11,994 nt of DNA from CAZECE01 sp964510525 (GCA_964510525.1 CAZECE010000004.1:1-11994), one strand, 5' to 3'. Positions 5,057 to 11,373 are shown, numbered from the stretch's first letter. The notes: generated by a model not told the origin, from the sequence alone. Numbers and translations: made by a program.

Positions 5057-6181
5057 CTACTGAGTGGCCAATCCCATTTCTTTTTGAATCATTAACATCA
5101 CTTTCTCTAACGTTTCTTGGGGTACATCGACAAACTCCAGCTTTTGCGTACCTTTACTGGAAACCGTGTGTTTCATCACTTCCTTGCCTTTGGCATTGGT
5201 ATAAACCACTGGCTTCTTGGCAGTGGGTTGCACTGGCTTTTTCAGTCTCAGTGCGCGCTTATACTCAGACATGATATCAACAGAAGATCTTTTCACTTCG
5301 CCTTGATGAATTCTCTTAGCTTTATCACGGTACAAGTTATCCGCCAACGCCAATACCTTTTCACGCACCACCGCATTTCGACGAATTTTTGAAATCAACC
5401 AATCAGCAAATTCCAACGACAAATCACTCGGAGAATCAAAAGAACGAGCAATTTCAATCGGCAAGTCTGCTAACGCTTTATATTTTTTAATTTGCCGCGA
5501 TGATAAGCCTTCCATGGCGGCTAGCGCATCCCAGCTTTTCACTTTTTTGGCGTTTATATCTTGTTGAAACGAAATAGCGCGCTCATAAACAGAAATCGGC
5601 GTTTGTTGGTTCTCAAGACGGCTCAGCCTTCTAACATCCACATCCGGAATATCCCCAACCAAAGCCAAATATTGACGCCCTGGAATGTTTTTAACGCAAA
5701 ACAGACGACGAGAGCCGGATACCAGCTCATAACGGCCGCCTGATATGGGACGAACATAGCCGGGCTCTGACTGCCCTTCATCGGAAATACTGTCAAAAAT
5801 GTCTGCAACAGCGGATAAATCCAATAAGCTTTGCTCACGCTGGTTTTCATCACTGACATCAATCAAGTTGGGATCTACCAAACGTTTTTTAAAATCAACC
5901 GTTAACCCAGAAATAGGCATTTTTAAGGAGATTACTTGAGACTGATCCGCCAATTCTTGTTTTAAACTTTCAATTTGGCTTTGTAACTCCAGTTTTTCTC
6001 CACTTTTTTTCATGGTGCGCTCTAAAATATTACCTCCCGTCGCACTCGGGGCAATATTCTTAGATTTTGAGGCCACGGTTTCAGCACTCCCCTGTTCGCT
6101 CACTGATTTCTTTTTTTTGGCCCTATTTAAAACCTGAGTATCAATGGCCGACATATCCAAAAAATCTTGTTTTTTGCTCAT
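5057..6181 (-). CDS. parB: ParB-family partition protein (P1/F-like)
   Basis: This 374-residue protein binds the plasmid centromere and loads on DNA for ParA-driven segregation. It has a lysine-rich N-terminus, where type Ia ParBs contact ParA, a predicted coiled coil (about 60-82), then the ParB/Srx domain with D-V-S-D-E-N-Q-R-E-Q (108-117), R-Y-E-L-V-S-G-S-R-R-L (150-160; the CTP-binding G-x-R-R box) and R-L-E-N-Q-Q-T-P-I-S-V-Y-E-R (188-201). A helix-turn-helix follows near 217-240 (A-A-M-E-G-L-S-S-R-Q-I-K-K-Y), then a basic linker and a C-terminal dimerisation region after about 325. Size and order match the P1 ParB/SopB group rather than chromosomal ParB. It starts one base after the parA stop, with GAGGGAG inside the end of parA giving coupled translation. 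Confidence 0.9.
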   Translation of the reverse strand: MSKKQDFLDMSAIDTQVLNRAKKKKSVSEQGSAETVASKSKNIAPSATGGNILERTMKKSGEKLELQSQIESLKQELADQSQVISLKMPISGLTVDFKKRLVDPNLIDVSDENQREQSLLDLSAVADIFDSISDEGQSEPGYVRPISGGRYELVSGSRRLFCVKNIPGRQYLALVGDIPDVDVRRLSRLENQQTPISVYERAISFQQDINAKKVKSWDALAAMEGLSSRQIKKYKALADLPIEIARSFDSPSDLSLEFADWLISKIRRNAVVREKVLALADNLYRDKAKRIHQGEVKRSSVDIMSEYKRALRLKKPVQPTAKKPVVYTNAKGKEVMKHTVSSKGTQKLEFVDVPQETLEKVMLMIQKEMGLATQ

Positions 6182-6182
6182 C

Positions 6183-7457
6183 TTAGATCACTCCCTCTTC
6201 AAGTAAGATTTCATCCGTTAAAAATTCAGTATCTTCGGTCTCATTAAAGTGCGGCAAAATAATTTTCTTTTCAATTTCATCAAAAATAGCGTTATACATT
6301 TCCAACGCATTAATCAAACTGCGACGATTTTTCATTTTTGATGGCTGTTGTTCGTAAATGGTGGTTATTTGGGTACCGGCCTTACCGATTTCATCCGATT
6401 TTTTTACCACATTATCCAAGGCTCGAACTTGGAACGTTTTTCGAATAATGTTGGTCATCCAATTACTGTATTTTGCATTGGCATACTTGGTTACCAAAAC
6501 ATGGTACTCAGGAAAGCGAACATCCATGCCTCCACGTATAAAAGGGGACACAGAATTCTTTAAATTGGTAAAAAATTGAATGGTCGATGCAAAATCCGCC
6601 ATTTGACTAGGGCAGGGGACAATCACGTGATCACAGGCCATCAAAGTACTAATAGTTAGAATATTTAATGAAGGTGTGCCATCAATAATGACTAAATCAT
6701 AGTCGTCTTTAACCGAATTAATGCCTTCACCTAGCCGTTCTAAGATATCTTGTTTCTCTTCCTTAGTTTCAGCAGAAGCGAGGGCGATAGGTAAGGAGGT
6801 ATCAATTAATGAAAGGTTTAAATTAGCAGGAATAATGTCAATATTAGGCCAATGCGTTGGGCGAATGCCGTATTTCAGATCATCAAAACGCTCATCCTCT
6901 TCATATAAGACATAGGGTGCAATGGTATCTTCGTAACCGGTATCAATATCAGGTTGATAGCCCATGAAGAAGGAGAGGGTGCCTTGAGCATCGGTATCAA
7001 CCAATAAAACTCGGTACCCTTTTAAGGCATAGCTTTGTGCAGACAGCAGCGTAAGCGTGGTTTTCCAACAACCGCCCTTTAAATTGGGAAACGATAAGAT
7101 CATTCCCGGTTTTTCTCGATCAATATTTGGCAATTTATTGAACGTTTTTTTTATGTCCAATAACTGGTCGAGTGTCCAGCCATCTCGTACCAATCGACCA
7201 ACTGAATTTTTTTCATAATGGGCTTTGGGGATACGTTCTTCTTTCTCAGCTTTGTATAGACCCGATTCACTGACACCGATCATTTGGGAGACTTCACGAG
7301 TTCGAAAGCGACGATTTAACAAACCTCGAGTATCATTACCAGCATCGGACGCCCGTTCTTCTGATTGCTTTTTAATCGTCTCTTTAATGGTTTGTATATA
7401 AGCATCAGCGATATCCGTTATCGACTGCAGCTCCTCAAAGTAACTGTCTAGGTCCAT
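6183..7457 (-). CDS. parA: ParA-family partition ATPase (type Ia, with N-terminal HTH)
   Basis: This 424-residue Walker-type ATPase positions plasmid copies over the nucleoid with ParB. An N-terminal helix-turn-helix (R-T-R-E-V-S-Q-M-I-G-V-S-E-S-G-L-Y-K-A, about 52-70) marks the long type Ia class (P1 ParA, F SopA), whose members also repress their own operon. The ATPase core has a deviant Walker A K-G-G-C-W-K-T-T (127-134), A' motif L-V-D-T-D-A-Q-G-T (152-160) and Walker B D-L-V-I-I-D-G-T-P (254-262). P1 ParA and SopA also vary at the residue before the catalytic Lys, so activity is expected, though Trp there is unusual. GGAGAG six bases upstream fixes the start. It is divergent from repA and heads the parAB operon; inverted repeats at 7470-7509 are plausible operator sequence. 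Confidence 0.92.
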   Translation of the reverse strand: MDLDSYFEELQSITDIADAYIQTIKETIKKQSEERASDAGNDTRGLLNRRFRTREVSQMIGVSESGLYKAEKEERIPKAHYEKNSVGRLVRDGWTLDQLLDIKKTFNKLPNIDREKPGMILSFPNLKGGCWKTTLTLLSAQSYALKGYRVLLVDTDAQGTLSFFMGYQPDIDTGYEDTIAPYVLYEEDERFDDLKYGIRPTHWPNIDIIPANLNLSLIDTSLPIALASAETKEEKQDILERLGEGINSVKDDYDLVIIDGTPSLNILTISTLMACDHVIVPCPSQMADFASTIQFFTNLKNSVSPFIRGGMDVRFPEYHVLVTKYANAKYSNWMTNIIRKTFQVRALDNVVKKSDEIGKAGTQITTIYEQQPSKMKNRRSLINALEMYNAIFDEIEKKIILPHFNETEDTEFLTDEILLEEGVI

Positions 7458-7469
7458 GATTTCTCTCCA

Positions 7470-7550
7470 GTAATGATAAAAATTGAGAATTCGATGATAG
7501 TGTCATTACCATTTGCAATCCACAAAAATTCATAGCACTATAAGTGGATT
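7470..7550. promoter_or_regulatory. Divergent parA/repA promoter-operator region
   Basis: Two inverted repeats with wide spacing: GTAATGA (7470-7476) with TCATTAC (7503-7509), and AATCCAC (7517-7523) with GTGGATT (7544-7550). A TATAAG hexamer (7539-7544) could be the repA -10, with TTGCAA (7513-7518) upstream, although their 20-bp spacing is long. ATGATAGTGTCAT (7494-7506) is an additional near-palindrome. The arrangement suggests ParA and RepA autoregulation; individual promoter elements are uncertain. Confidence 0.45.
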
Positions 7551-7600
7551 ATCACGCAGTCACAGTAACAGCTGATCAACAGTCATCCATTGGAAATTGC

Positions 7601-8611
7601 ATGGGACGCGCAAAACAGTTTTTGAAAACGGCATCACAAAGCGAAGATGCCACACACAGCATTGCGCAACTCGCTCCAGAAGAATTGCTGTTATTAGATC
7701 CTTCAGTAATAGACCGGCTGGATTGGAGTGATTTTTCGAAATTCGACAGTTCTCAGCTGGTAGCTTTAGGAGAATTACAGCAAAAGAAGCTAGTACAAAA
7801 GCCCTCAAATTTTTGTTACACCATTCCGCCCTTTATTTTGGGGCCTTTGCCGCAAAAGGGCTTTGATAAAAATCATTTCTCACGGCAATTTCGATGGCAA
7901 GAAATCCATTACACGAACTCCATTGGCGAACCCTTACCAGCAGGATCCCCAGCTCGTGTGTTATTGCTGCACATCGTTACGTCAATAATACAGAACCAAG
8001 ACCCAGTCGTTGATTTAAAGGAAAGCATTACCGACTTTATTCGTTTTTTTGGTTTAACACCGAGTTATGGTGAAAAGGGGAGTGTGGCCAAATACGAATC
8101 TGCATTGAAATCGTTAATGCATACCATTGTGGAACTCAGATCCAAAAGGAAAGGAGAGGGCGGCTTACAAACCATCGAAGAAATTCGCTTTCCTATCTTC
8201 AAACGAGATGCAATGACCATAAACGATTCGGGGCTCATCAGTGGTAAGGCGCGTATTGACGATGAATTTGCCCGAATAGTCTTTGATTCTAAAGTCGTAC
8301 TGAATAAAGAAGCCGTCATTAAATTAGCAAAGAGCCGATCACCAGCTGCACTCGACATTTATATGTGGTCTACGTACACCAACTTTTACTTATCAAAAAA
8401 CCCAAGACCCAACATTCATCTCAGTTGGGATGAGGCATACGAACTGTTTTCAAATCGAGAGATCTCAAAAAAGGCATTTAAGAGAGACTTTCAAATTAAG
8501 GTTAAACTGGTCGAAGAAGTTTATCCCAAATTAAGACTGATCGTTGCTCCTGAAAAGATCACTCTTTGGCAATCTCCAGCCCACGTGACACACATTTCTT
8601 CAAAGAAGTAA
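7601..8611 (+). CDS. repA: Plasmid replication initiator RepA (RepA_C/PF04796 type)
   Basis: This 336-residue initiator binds origin iterons and recruits the host replisome. The C-terminal half has the PF04796 pattern: I-V-F-D-S-K-V-V-L-N-K-E-A-V, then S-P-A-A-L-D-I-Y-M-W-S-T-Y-T-N-F-Y (about 247-263), L-S-W-D-E-A-Y-E-L-F, F-K-R-D-F-Q-I-K-V-K, Y-P-K-L-R-L-I-V and a terminal L-W-Q-S-P-A. A first winged-helix part includes L-P-A-G-S-P-A-R-V-L-L-L-H-I-V-T (about 112-127). The frame stays open to a GTG at 7544, but that codon has no ribosome site and lies in an inverted-repeat arm; ATG 7601 has GGAA five bases upstream, so I chose it. It is divergent from parA and followed directly by an iteron origin, which confirms the role. 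Confidence 0.9.
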   Translation: MGRAKQFLKTASQSEDATHSIAQLAPEELLLLDPSVIDRLDWSDFSKFDSSQLVALGELQQKKLVQKPSNFCYTIPPFILGPLPQKGFDKNHFSRQFRWQEIHYTNSIGEPLPAGSPARVLLLHIVTSIIQNQDPVVDLKESITDFIRFFGLTPSYGEKGSVAKYESALKSLMHTIVELRSKRKGEGGLQTIEEIRFPIFKRDAMTINDSGLISGKARIDDEFARIVFDSKVVLNKEAVIKLAKSRSPAALDIYMWSTYTNFYLSKNPRPNIHLSWDEAYELFSNREISKKAFKRDFQIKVKLVEEVYPKLRLIVAPEKITLWQSPAHVTHISSKK

Positions 8612-8652
8612 GCTATTTTTCATAATCCCCACTCAAAAACCGCCTGTTAGAG

Positions 8653-8667
8653 GGTGAGTTTTCCTAG
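8653..8667 (-). repeat. Isolated inverted iteron copy
   Basis: The minus strand reads CTAGGAAAACTCACC, identical over 15 bases to iteron 1 of the main array (8887-8901). It lies 42 bp after the repA stop, on the opposite strand and 220 bp from the array. It may serve copy-number control by handcuffing. Confidence 0.7.
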
Positions 8668-8713
8668 TTATTCGTAATTTTTATATGGCTCTTTCTATTA
8701 TTTAGAAGGCTTT

Positions 8714-8747
8714 ACGTATTTTTAATCCACAAAGTTTAAAAATACGT
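8714..8747. repeat. 12-bp inverted repeat with DnaA-box-like loop
   Basis: ACGTATTTTTAA (8714-8725) and TTAAAAATACGT (8736-8747) are perfect complements separated by 10 bases. The junction of the left arm and loop reads TAATCCACA (8723-8731), one mismatch from the DnaA consensus TTATCCACA. It could be a repA transcript hairpin or an origin element. Confidence 0.55.
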
Positions 8748-8773
8748 TTTTGTATATTTATGGATCTAACGCT

Positions 8774-8800
8774 AAAAAACCGTTCAAATAAAGGTTTTTT
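8774..8800. terminator. A/T hairpin, possible bidirectional terminator of repA
   Basis: AAAAAACC (8774-8781) pairs with GGTTTTTT (8793-8800) across an 11-nt loop and ends in a T-run on the plus strand. Only two G-C pairs support it, so termination would be weak. It is the best candidate for the end of the repA transcript. Confidence 0.45.
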
Positions 8801-8870
8801 TTAACAAACTTTTTTAAGTTTTTCTCCATTGAAAAAAGAGTAAGACTGATGCAATGACAGACAAGATAAT

Positions 8871-8880
8871 TTAATCCACA
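8871..8880 (+). promoter_or_regulatory. DnaA-box-like site beside the iterons
   Basis: TTAATCCACA contains TAATCCACA, one mismatch from TTATCCACA. It sits 7 bp before the first iteron, the usual place for a DnaA box in iteron origins. The same TTAATCCACAA string recurs at 8722-8732, and AATCCAC is one arm of the repA upstream inverted repeat. Confidence 0.5.
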
Positions 8881-8886
8881 ACACCA

Positions 8887-9005
8887 CTAGGAAAACTCAC
8901 CATGTTCTAGGAAAACGCACTCTCCACAGAAATAAACTTTCTAAAAAACGAGGGGAACTAACAAACTGACTCGGTAAACTTACTAAAAAGCTAATAAAAC
9001 TCACC
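8887..9005 (+). repeat. Iteron array, six copies with 20-21 bp spacing
   Basis: Copies start at 8887, 8907, 8928, 8949, 8970 and 8991, so nearly all are on the same helical face (two turns apart). Copy 1 is CTAGGAAAACTCACC. Copy 2 differs in 2 of 15 positions, copy 6 (CTAATAAAACTCACC) in 2, copy 5 in 4, copy 4 in 5, and copy 3 (8928-8942) is degenerate (about 8 of 15 kept). The shared core is roughly RAAACTNAC. These are the presumed RepA binding sites. Confidence 0.8.
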
Positions 9006-9049
9006 TCACGGTACCTATCTTATTGTTTTGAATAGGATTTCTAAACATC

Positions 9050-9102
9050 TAGTAGTTATTAGTAATATAGTAGTATTAGTAAAAGAATTTATCTTTACTA
9101 AT
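9050..9102 (+). repeat. AT-rich tandem and inverted repeats, candidate DNA unwinding element
   Basis: Two near-identical units follow each other: TAGTAGTTATTAGTAATA (9050-9067) and TAGTAGTATTAGTAAAA (9068-9084). ATTAGTAAA (9075-9083) is then mirrored by TTTACTAAT (9094-9102), a perfect 9-bp inverted repeat with a 10-bp gap. The block is almost free of G-C pairs and lies 45 bp from the iterons, as expected of the melting region. Confidence 0.6.
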
Positions 9103-9190
9103 TAAAACAAAAAAAAGAAATTAAAACCTCAGAACAGACTAAACCACATAAGAAAGATGATTTAGCAGTTCAGTTACAAACAGTATCTTT

Positions 9191-9207
9191 GATCCATATC
9201 ATGGATC
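9191..9207. repeat. GATCCAT-ATC-ATGGATC inverted repeat
   Basis: Perfect 7-bp arms with a 3-bp centre, containing two GATC (Dam) sites, at the origin's distal edge. Possible replication-control (methylation/SeqA-type) or partition site; no direct support for either. Confidence 0.4.
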
Positions 9208-9309
9208 TCTGACTTTTAAGTAACAGGACTTTAGGCTCAACTATTTAATGACGTAATAGCCTAGAAAAAGTTTTAATTTTATCTACTCGAGTGATTAAAC
9301 CCAGATCCC

Positions 9310-10037
9310 ATGTGTTTTTTATTTGGCATTTATCGACCCGAACAACGCCAGTTTGTGTGTGGGTTTAACCGGGACGAATATTACGATCGCCCCTGGGAAC
9401 CAACGCGGTATCATCCTGATAAAAAGGTGACCTCCGGTGTGGACCTGAAATCAGGCGGCACCTGGCTGGCGATTGATGATGACTTAAACTTTTGTGCGGT
9501 GACCAATGTGCGCTTGTCTGATGACCGAAAAACACAGGTATCGAACCGCAGTCGCGGTCATCTGTGTCAGGATTTTTTTGATTCGAAACAGTCAGCAAAA
9601 ATTTGGGTCGCCTCTTTAGAAGACCGTTTGGATCCCAATTACTATACCTAGTCGCCGGCAACATAACGGACAACGCGTTTTATTACGCCAGCCGGGTAGG
9701 GGAGCGGTTCTTGAAGAAGCCTCTCGAAAGTCGGTTTTTTGTTTCTAATGAGTGTTTAGGTGAGCCATGGGAAAAATGTCAGCGTGGTGATACCTTGGCA
9801 AACAGCATTCGCTTTGATCATACCGACCGGATACACGAGGATGTGATTCGTCTCTTATCGAACACAGACGCATCCAAAACCTTACCTGATACCGGATTAC
9901 CCGATGTGATTGAAAACGAATTGTCGCGCTTGTTTGTGGCATCCTCGGTCTTTGGTACCGTGAGTTCAACCAGCTTTGTTGTAGACATAGATACTAAAAA
10001 AATCAGTTTCAAAGAAAAAGCGCATGTACATCAATGA
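9310..10037 (+). pseudogene. NRDE/TANGO2-family protein gene, broken by a frameshift
   Basis: The first frame (9310-9651) begins M-C-F-L-F-G and has the family-defining G-F-N-R-D-E-Y-Y-D-R-P-W (residues 18-29) and S-G-G-T-W-L-A-I-D-D-D...A-V-T-N-V-R, then stops after D-P-N-Y-Y-T. Homology continues in another frame from L-V-A-G-N-I-T-D-N-A-F-Y-Y to F-G-T-V-S-S-T-S-F-V-V-D-I-D. One added base near 9648 (TATACCTA to TATAACCTA) would give Y-Y-N-L-V-A-G-N, exactly the family sequence, so a single-base deletion explains the break. The repaired protein would be about 242 residues, normal for the family. Relatives occur from bacteria to humans (TANGO2); suggested roles involve heme or lipid metabolism and no activity is firmly assigned. 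No clear ribosome site precedes the ATG. The end overlaps the SRAP gene by 14 bp. Confidence 0.8.
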
Positions 10038-10548
10038 CACAATTGAGAAAATTGATTCATTGACCAAAGAGATTAATACAAAATACTCGATGTTTAATGC
10101 GCGCTCTGAGAATCTGAATACCAGTCGAGCCTTTAAAGGCCCATATCGGCATCACAGGGGCATTATTCCCGCGACCAGCTTCATTGAATGGAAGACCGAA
10201 CAGCAGAAAAAGCAACCGTATTTAATCAAGCCAAAACGTGGGGTTCTGGCGTTGGCCTGTATTTTTGATGTTTGGGAACATGACGCGTCTTATTTGGAAT
10301 CCTGTGCCATTGTAACGAGAAGAAGCCCTGAATCGTTTCAAGCCGTTCATGATCGTTTTCCCGTGATTTTAGCCCATGATCAAATTGATCTTTGGCTTGA
10401 TACTAAGCGCGAGATAGAAGCCATAAAACCCATTTTCAACGCTCCATTTAAAAGGGCATTTGAGAGCTCAAAATTTTGTGTCACTTGTTTAATCAGGCAT
10501 TATTTGCCGAAACAAGGAGACACACAGAAATCTGAACGCTCTCCTTAA
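10024..10548 (+). CDS. SRAP (YedK/HMCES-like) protein, N-terminally truncated, probably inactive
   Basis: SRAP proteins crosslink abasic sites in single-stranded DNA through Cys2, exposed after Met removal (M-C-G-R-F). Here 174 residues remain: F-N25-A-R-S-E-N-L, I-I-P-A-T-S-F-I-E55-W-K, Q-P-Y-L-I, F-D-V-W-E, and V-H109-D-R-F-P-V-I-L with W-L-D. N25, E55 and H109 correspond by spacing to YedK N75, E105 and H160, so about 50 N-terminal residues, including Cys2 and the W-G-L-I-P segment, are missing and replaced by unrelated M-Y-I-N-D-T-I-E. No upstream frame supplies the missing part. The ATG lies inside the end of the broken NRDE gene and lacks a ribosome site. I regard it as a fusion or deletion remnant, although the frame itself is intact. 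Confidence 0.75.
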   Translation: MYINDTIEKIDSLTKEINTKYSMFNARSENLNTSRAFKGPYRHHRGIIPATSFIEWKTEQQKKQPYLIKPKRGVLALACIFDVWEHDASYLESCAIVTRRSPESFQAVHDRFPVILAHDQIDLWLDTKREIEAIKPIFNAPFKRAFESSKFCVTCLIRHYLPKQGDTQKSERSP

Positions 10549-10581
10549 CTATGCTGCCTGACACTAGATTTGATCATAACT

Positions 10582-10926
10582 CTAATTGCTATGTTTAAAA
10601 TCGAAGCCGAAACGGATCATTGTATCCATTTTGTAGGCGTATATTGCATCAAGAAATATTTCTTGATTATTAGAGATGCGAAAAAACACATAGTGTTGAA
10701 ATCCTTTAACTCGCCATTTTCTAAACTCATATTGCTTTAATAATGGATGTTCTTTTGCATCGAGGTAAATGCTACAAGCAAGCGGAGTTTTTTTAATGAA
10801 ATCTATGGAGTCTTCAACAGAATCAATAAATTTGTTTGCAACATCAATATTTGCTCGTTCTTTATAGTCTTTAGAGAAAAGTAATAATTGACTCTTGAAG
10901 AGCCTGCTTTTTTTTATTGTCCACAT
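10582..10926 (-). CDS. ParE/RelE-superfamily toxin, second toxin-antitoxin module
   Basis: This 114-residue basic protein resembles the ParE/RelE toxin fold: an N-terminal K-S-R-L-F-K-S-Q-L strand-helix, then a helical middle (A-N-K-F-I-D-S-V-E-D-S-I-D-F-I-K-K-T-P), and the strand Y-E-F-R-K-W-R-V-K-G-F-Q-H-Y-V-F-F-R-I with I-F-L-D-A-I-Y-A-Y closing it. The R-K-W-x-V-x2-F-x-x-Y-x-x-F-x-R pattern is characteristic of ParE-like toxins (PF05016). It starts 3 bp after the stop of the antitoxin gene, so translation is coupled, and is convergent with the SRAP remnant across 33 bp with no clear terminator. The target (gyrase or ribosome) cannot be told. Length is slightly above the family norm because of the C-terminal tail. 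Confidence 0.8.
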   Translation of the reverse strand: MWTIKKSRLFKSQLLLFSKDYKERANIDVANKFIDSVEDSIDFIKKTPLACSIYLDAKEHPLLKQYEFRKWRVKGFQHYVFFRISNNQEIFLDAIYAYKMDTMIRFGFDFKHSN

Positions 10927-10929
10927 AAG

Positions 10930-11208
10930 CTATTTAATAGCGTTTCTGATGTCTTGAAGGTCTTGCTCATTCCAGTCGCTATAGTCGTTTTCTACGAGGG
11001 ACTGTGTTAGAAGGTTATTAATATTGTCACTCTCTGATTGTTGGTAGTTTTCCATATATCTTCTGATTAAATCCCTAATGAATTCGCTGGGTGTTTCGTA
11101 AAGTCCACCTGCTCCAGTAATTTCACCAACAAATTTTGCAAGAGGTTCAGGTAAAGTAGCGTTTAAACGTCTTACTATTTTCAATTCTTCGTGTGTTTGA
11201 GAAGCCAT
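10930..11208 (-). CDS. ParD/CopG-like ribbon-helix-helix antitoxin
   Basis: This 92-residue protein carries a ribbon-helix-helix DNA-binding domain: V-R-R-L-N-A-T-L-P-E-P-L-A-K-F-V-G-E-I (residues 12-30), then G-L-Y-E-T-P-S-E-F-I-R-D-L-I-R-R-Y-M (36-53), the ParD/CopG hallmark. An acidic tail (E-N-D-Y-S-D-W-N-E-Q-D-L-Q-D-I) follows, as expected for the toxin-binding part. It precedes the ParE-like toxin and should repress the pair from the promoter at 11244-11272, which carries two direct repeats suited to RHH binding. No strong ribosome site is seen upstream of the ATG. Confidence 0.85.
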   Translation of the reverse strand: MASQTHEELKIVRRLNATLPEPLAKFVGEITGAGGLYETPSEFIRDLIRRYMENYQQSESDNINNLLTQSLVENDYSDWNEQDLQDIRNAIK

Positions 11209-11233
11209 ATTCTACTATCACTAAAAAACAATA

Positions 11234-11272
11234 TTTACCATAGAGTTTACCATTGAGCGCAATAAATGTCAA
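11234..11272 (-). promoter_or_regulatory. Sigma-70 promoter and operator of the second toxin-antitoxin operon
   Basis: On the minus strand a perfect -35 TTGACA (11272-11267), 17-bp spacer and -10 TAAACT (11249-11244) lie about 35 bp before the antitoxin start. The -10 is embedded in a direct repeat ATGGTAAA (11253-11246 and 11241-11234, 12-bp period), flanked by CAAT/ATTG. Ribbon-helix-helix repressors often bind such paired repeats, so autorepression is likely. Confidence 0.7.
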
Positions 11273-11293
11273 TTATGTGCGATATATTACGCT

Positions 11294-11346
11294 TTAAAGT
11301 GTGTTAAAGTGCTTTTATTGACAAGATTATAAAACTTAGAAATTTT
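11294..11346 (+). promoter_or_regulatory. Possible promoter of the RecB-like nuclease gene, with direct repeats
   Basis: A plus-strand TTGACA (11318-11323) with a 17-bp gap is followed by AATTTT (11341-11346), a poor -10. Upstream are two TTAAAGTG repeats with a 10-bp period (11294-11301, 11304-11311). Suggestive but weak. Confidence 0.35.
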
Positions 11347-11373
11347 AATCGAAAAAACACATACCCAACATAA

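Larger units (their letters stand above)
8612..9309. other. Origin of replication (oriV) region, gene-free
   Basis: About 700 bp without coding sequence, AT-rich, directly downstream of repA. Order from repA: an inverted iteron copy (8653-8667), a 12-bp inverted repeat with a DnaA-box-like loop (8714-8747), an A/T hairpin (8774-8800), a DnaA-box-like site (8871-8880), six iterons (8887-9005), an AT-rich repeated block (9050-9102) and a GATC-containing palindrome (9191-9207). Iterons, DnaA site and AT-rich repeats beside a rep gene are the standard composition of an iteron plasmid origin. Confidence 0.8.

Noticed and set aside
5623..5862. Minus-strand open frame inside parB in another frame
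   Set aside because: Shadow of parB with no ribosome site or family similarity.
7544..7600. GTG 7544 as the repA start
   Set aside because: No ribosome site, and the codon lies in the GTGGATT arm and the putative -10; ATG 7601 has GGAA five bases upstream. It cannot be fully excluded.
10470..10548. Second frameshift in the SRAP gene (alternative frame reads H-L-F-N-Q-A-L-F-A-E)
   Set aside because: The in-frame V-T-C-L-I also resembles the family's C-terminal V-S-x-L-I-N, so the evidence is ambiguous.
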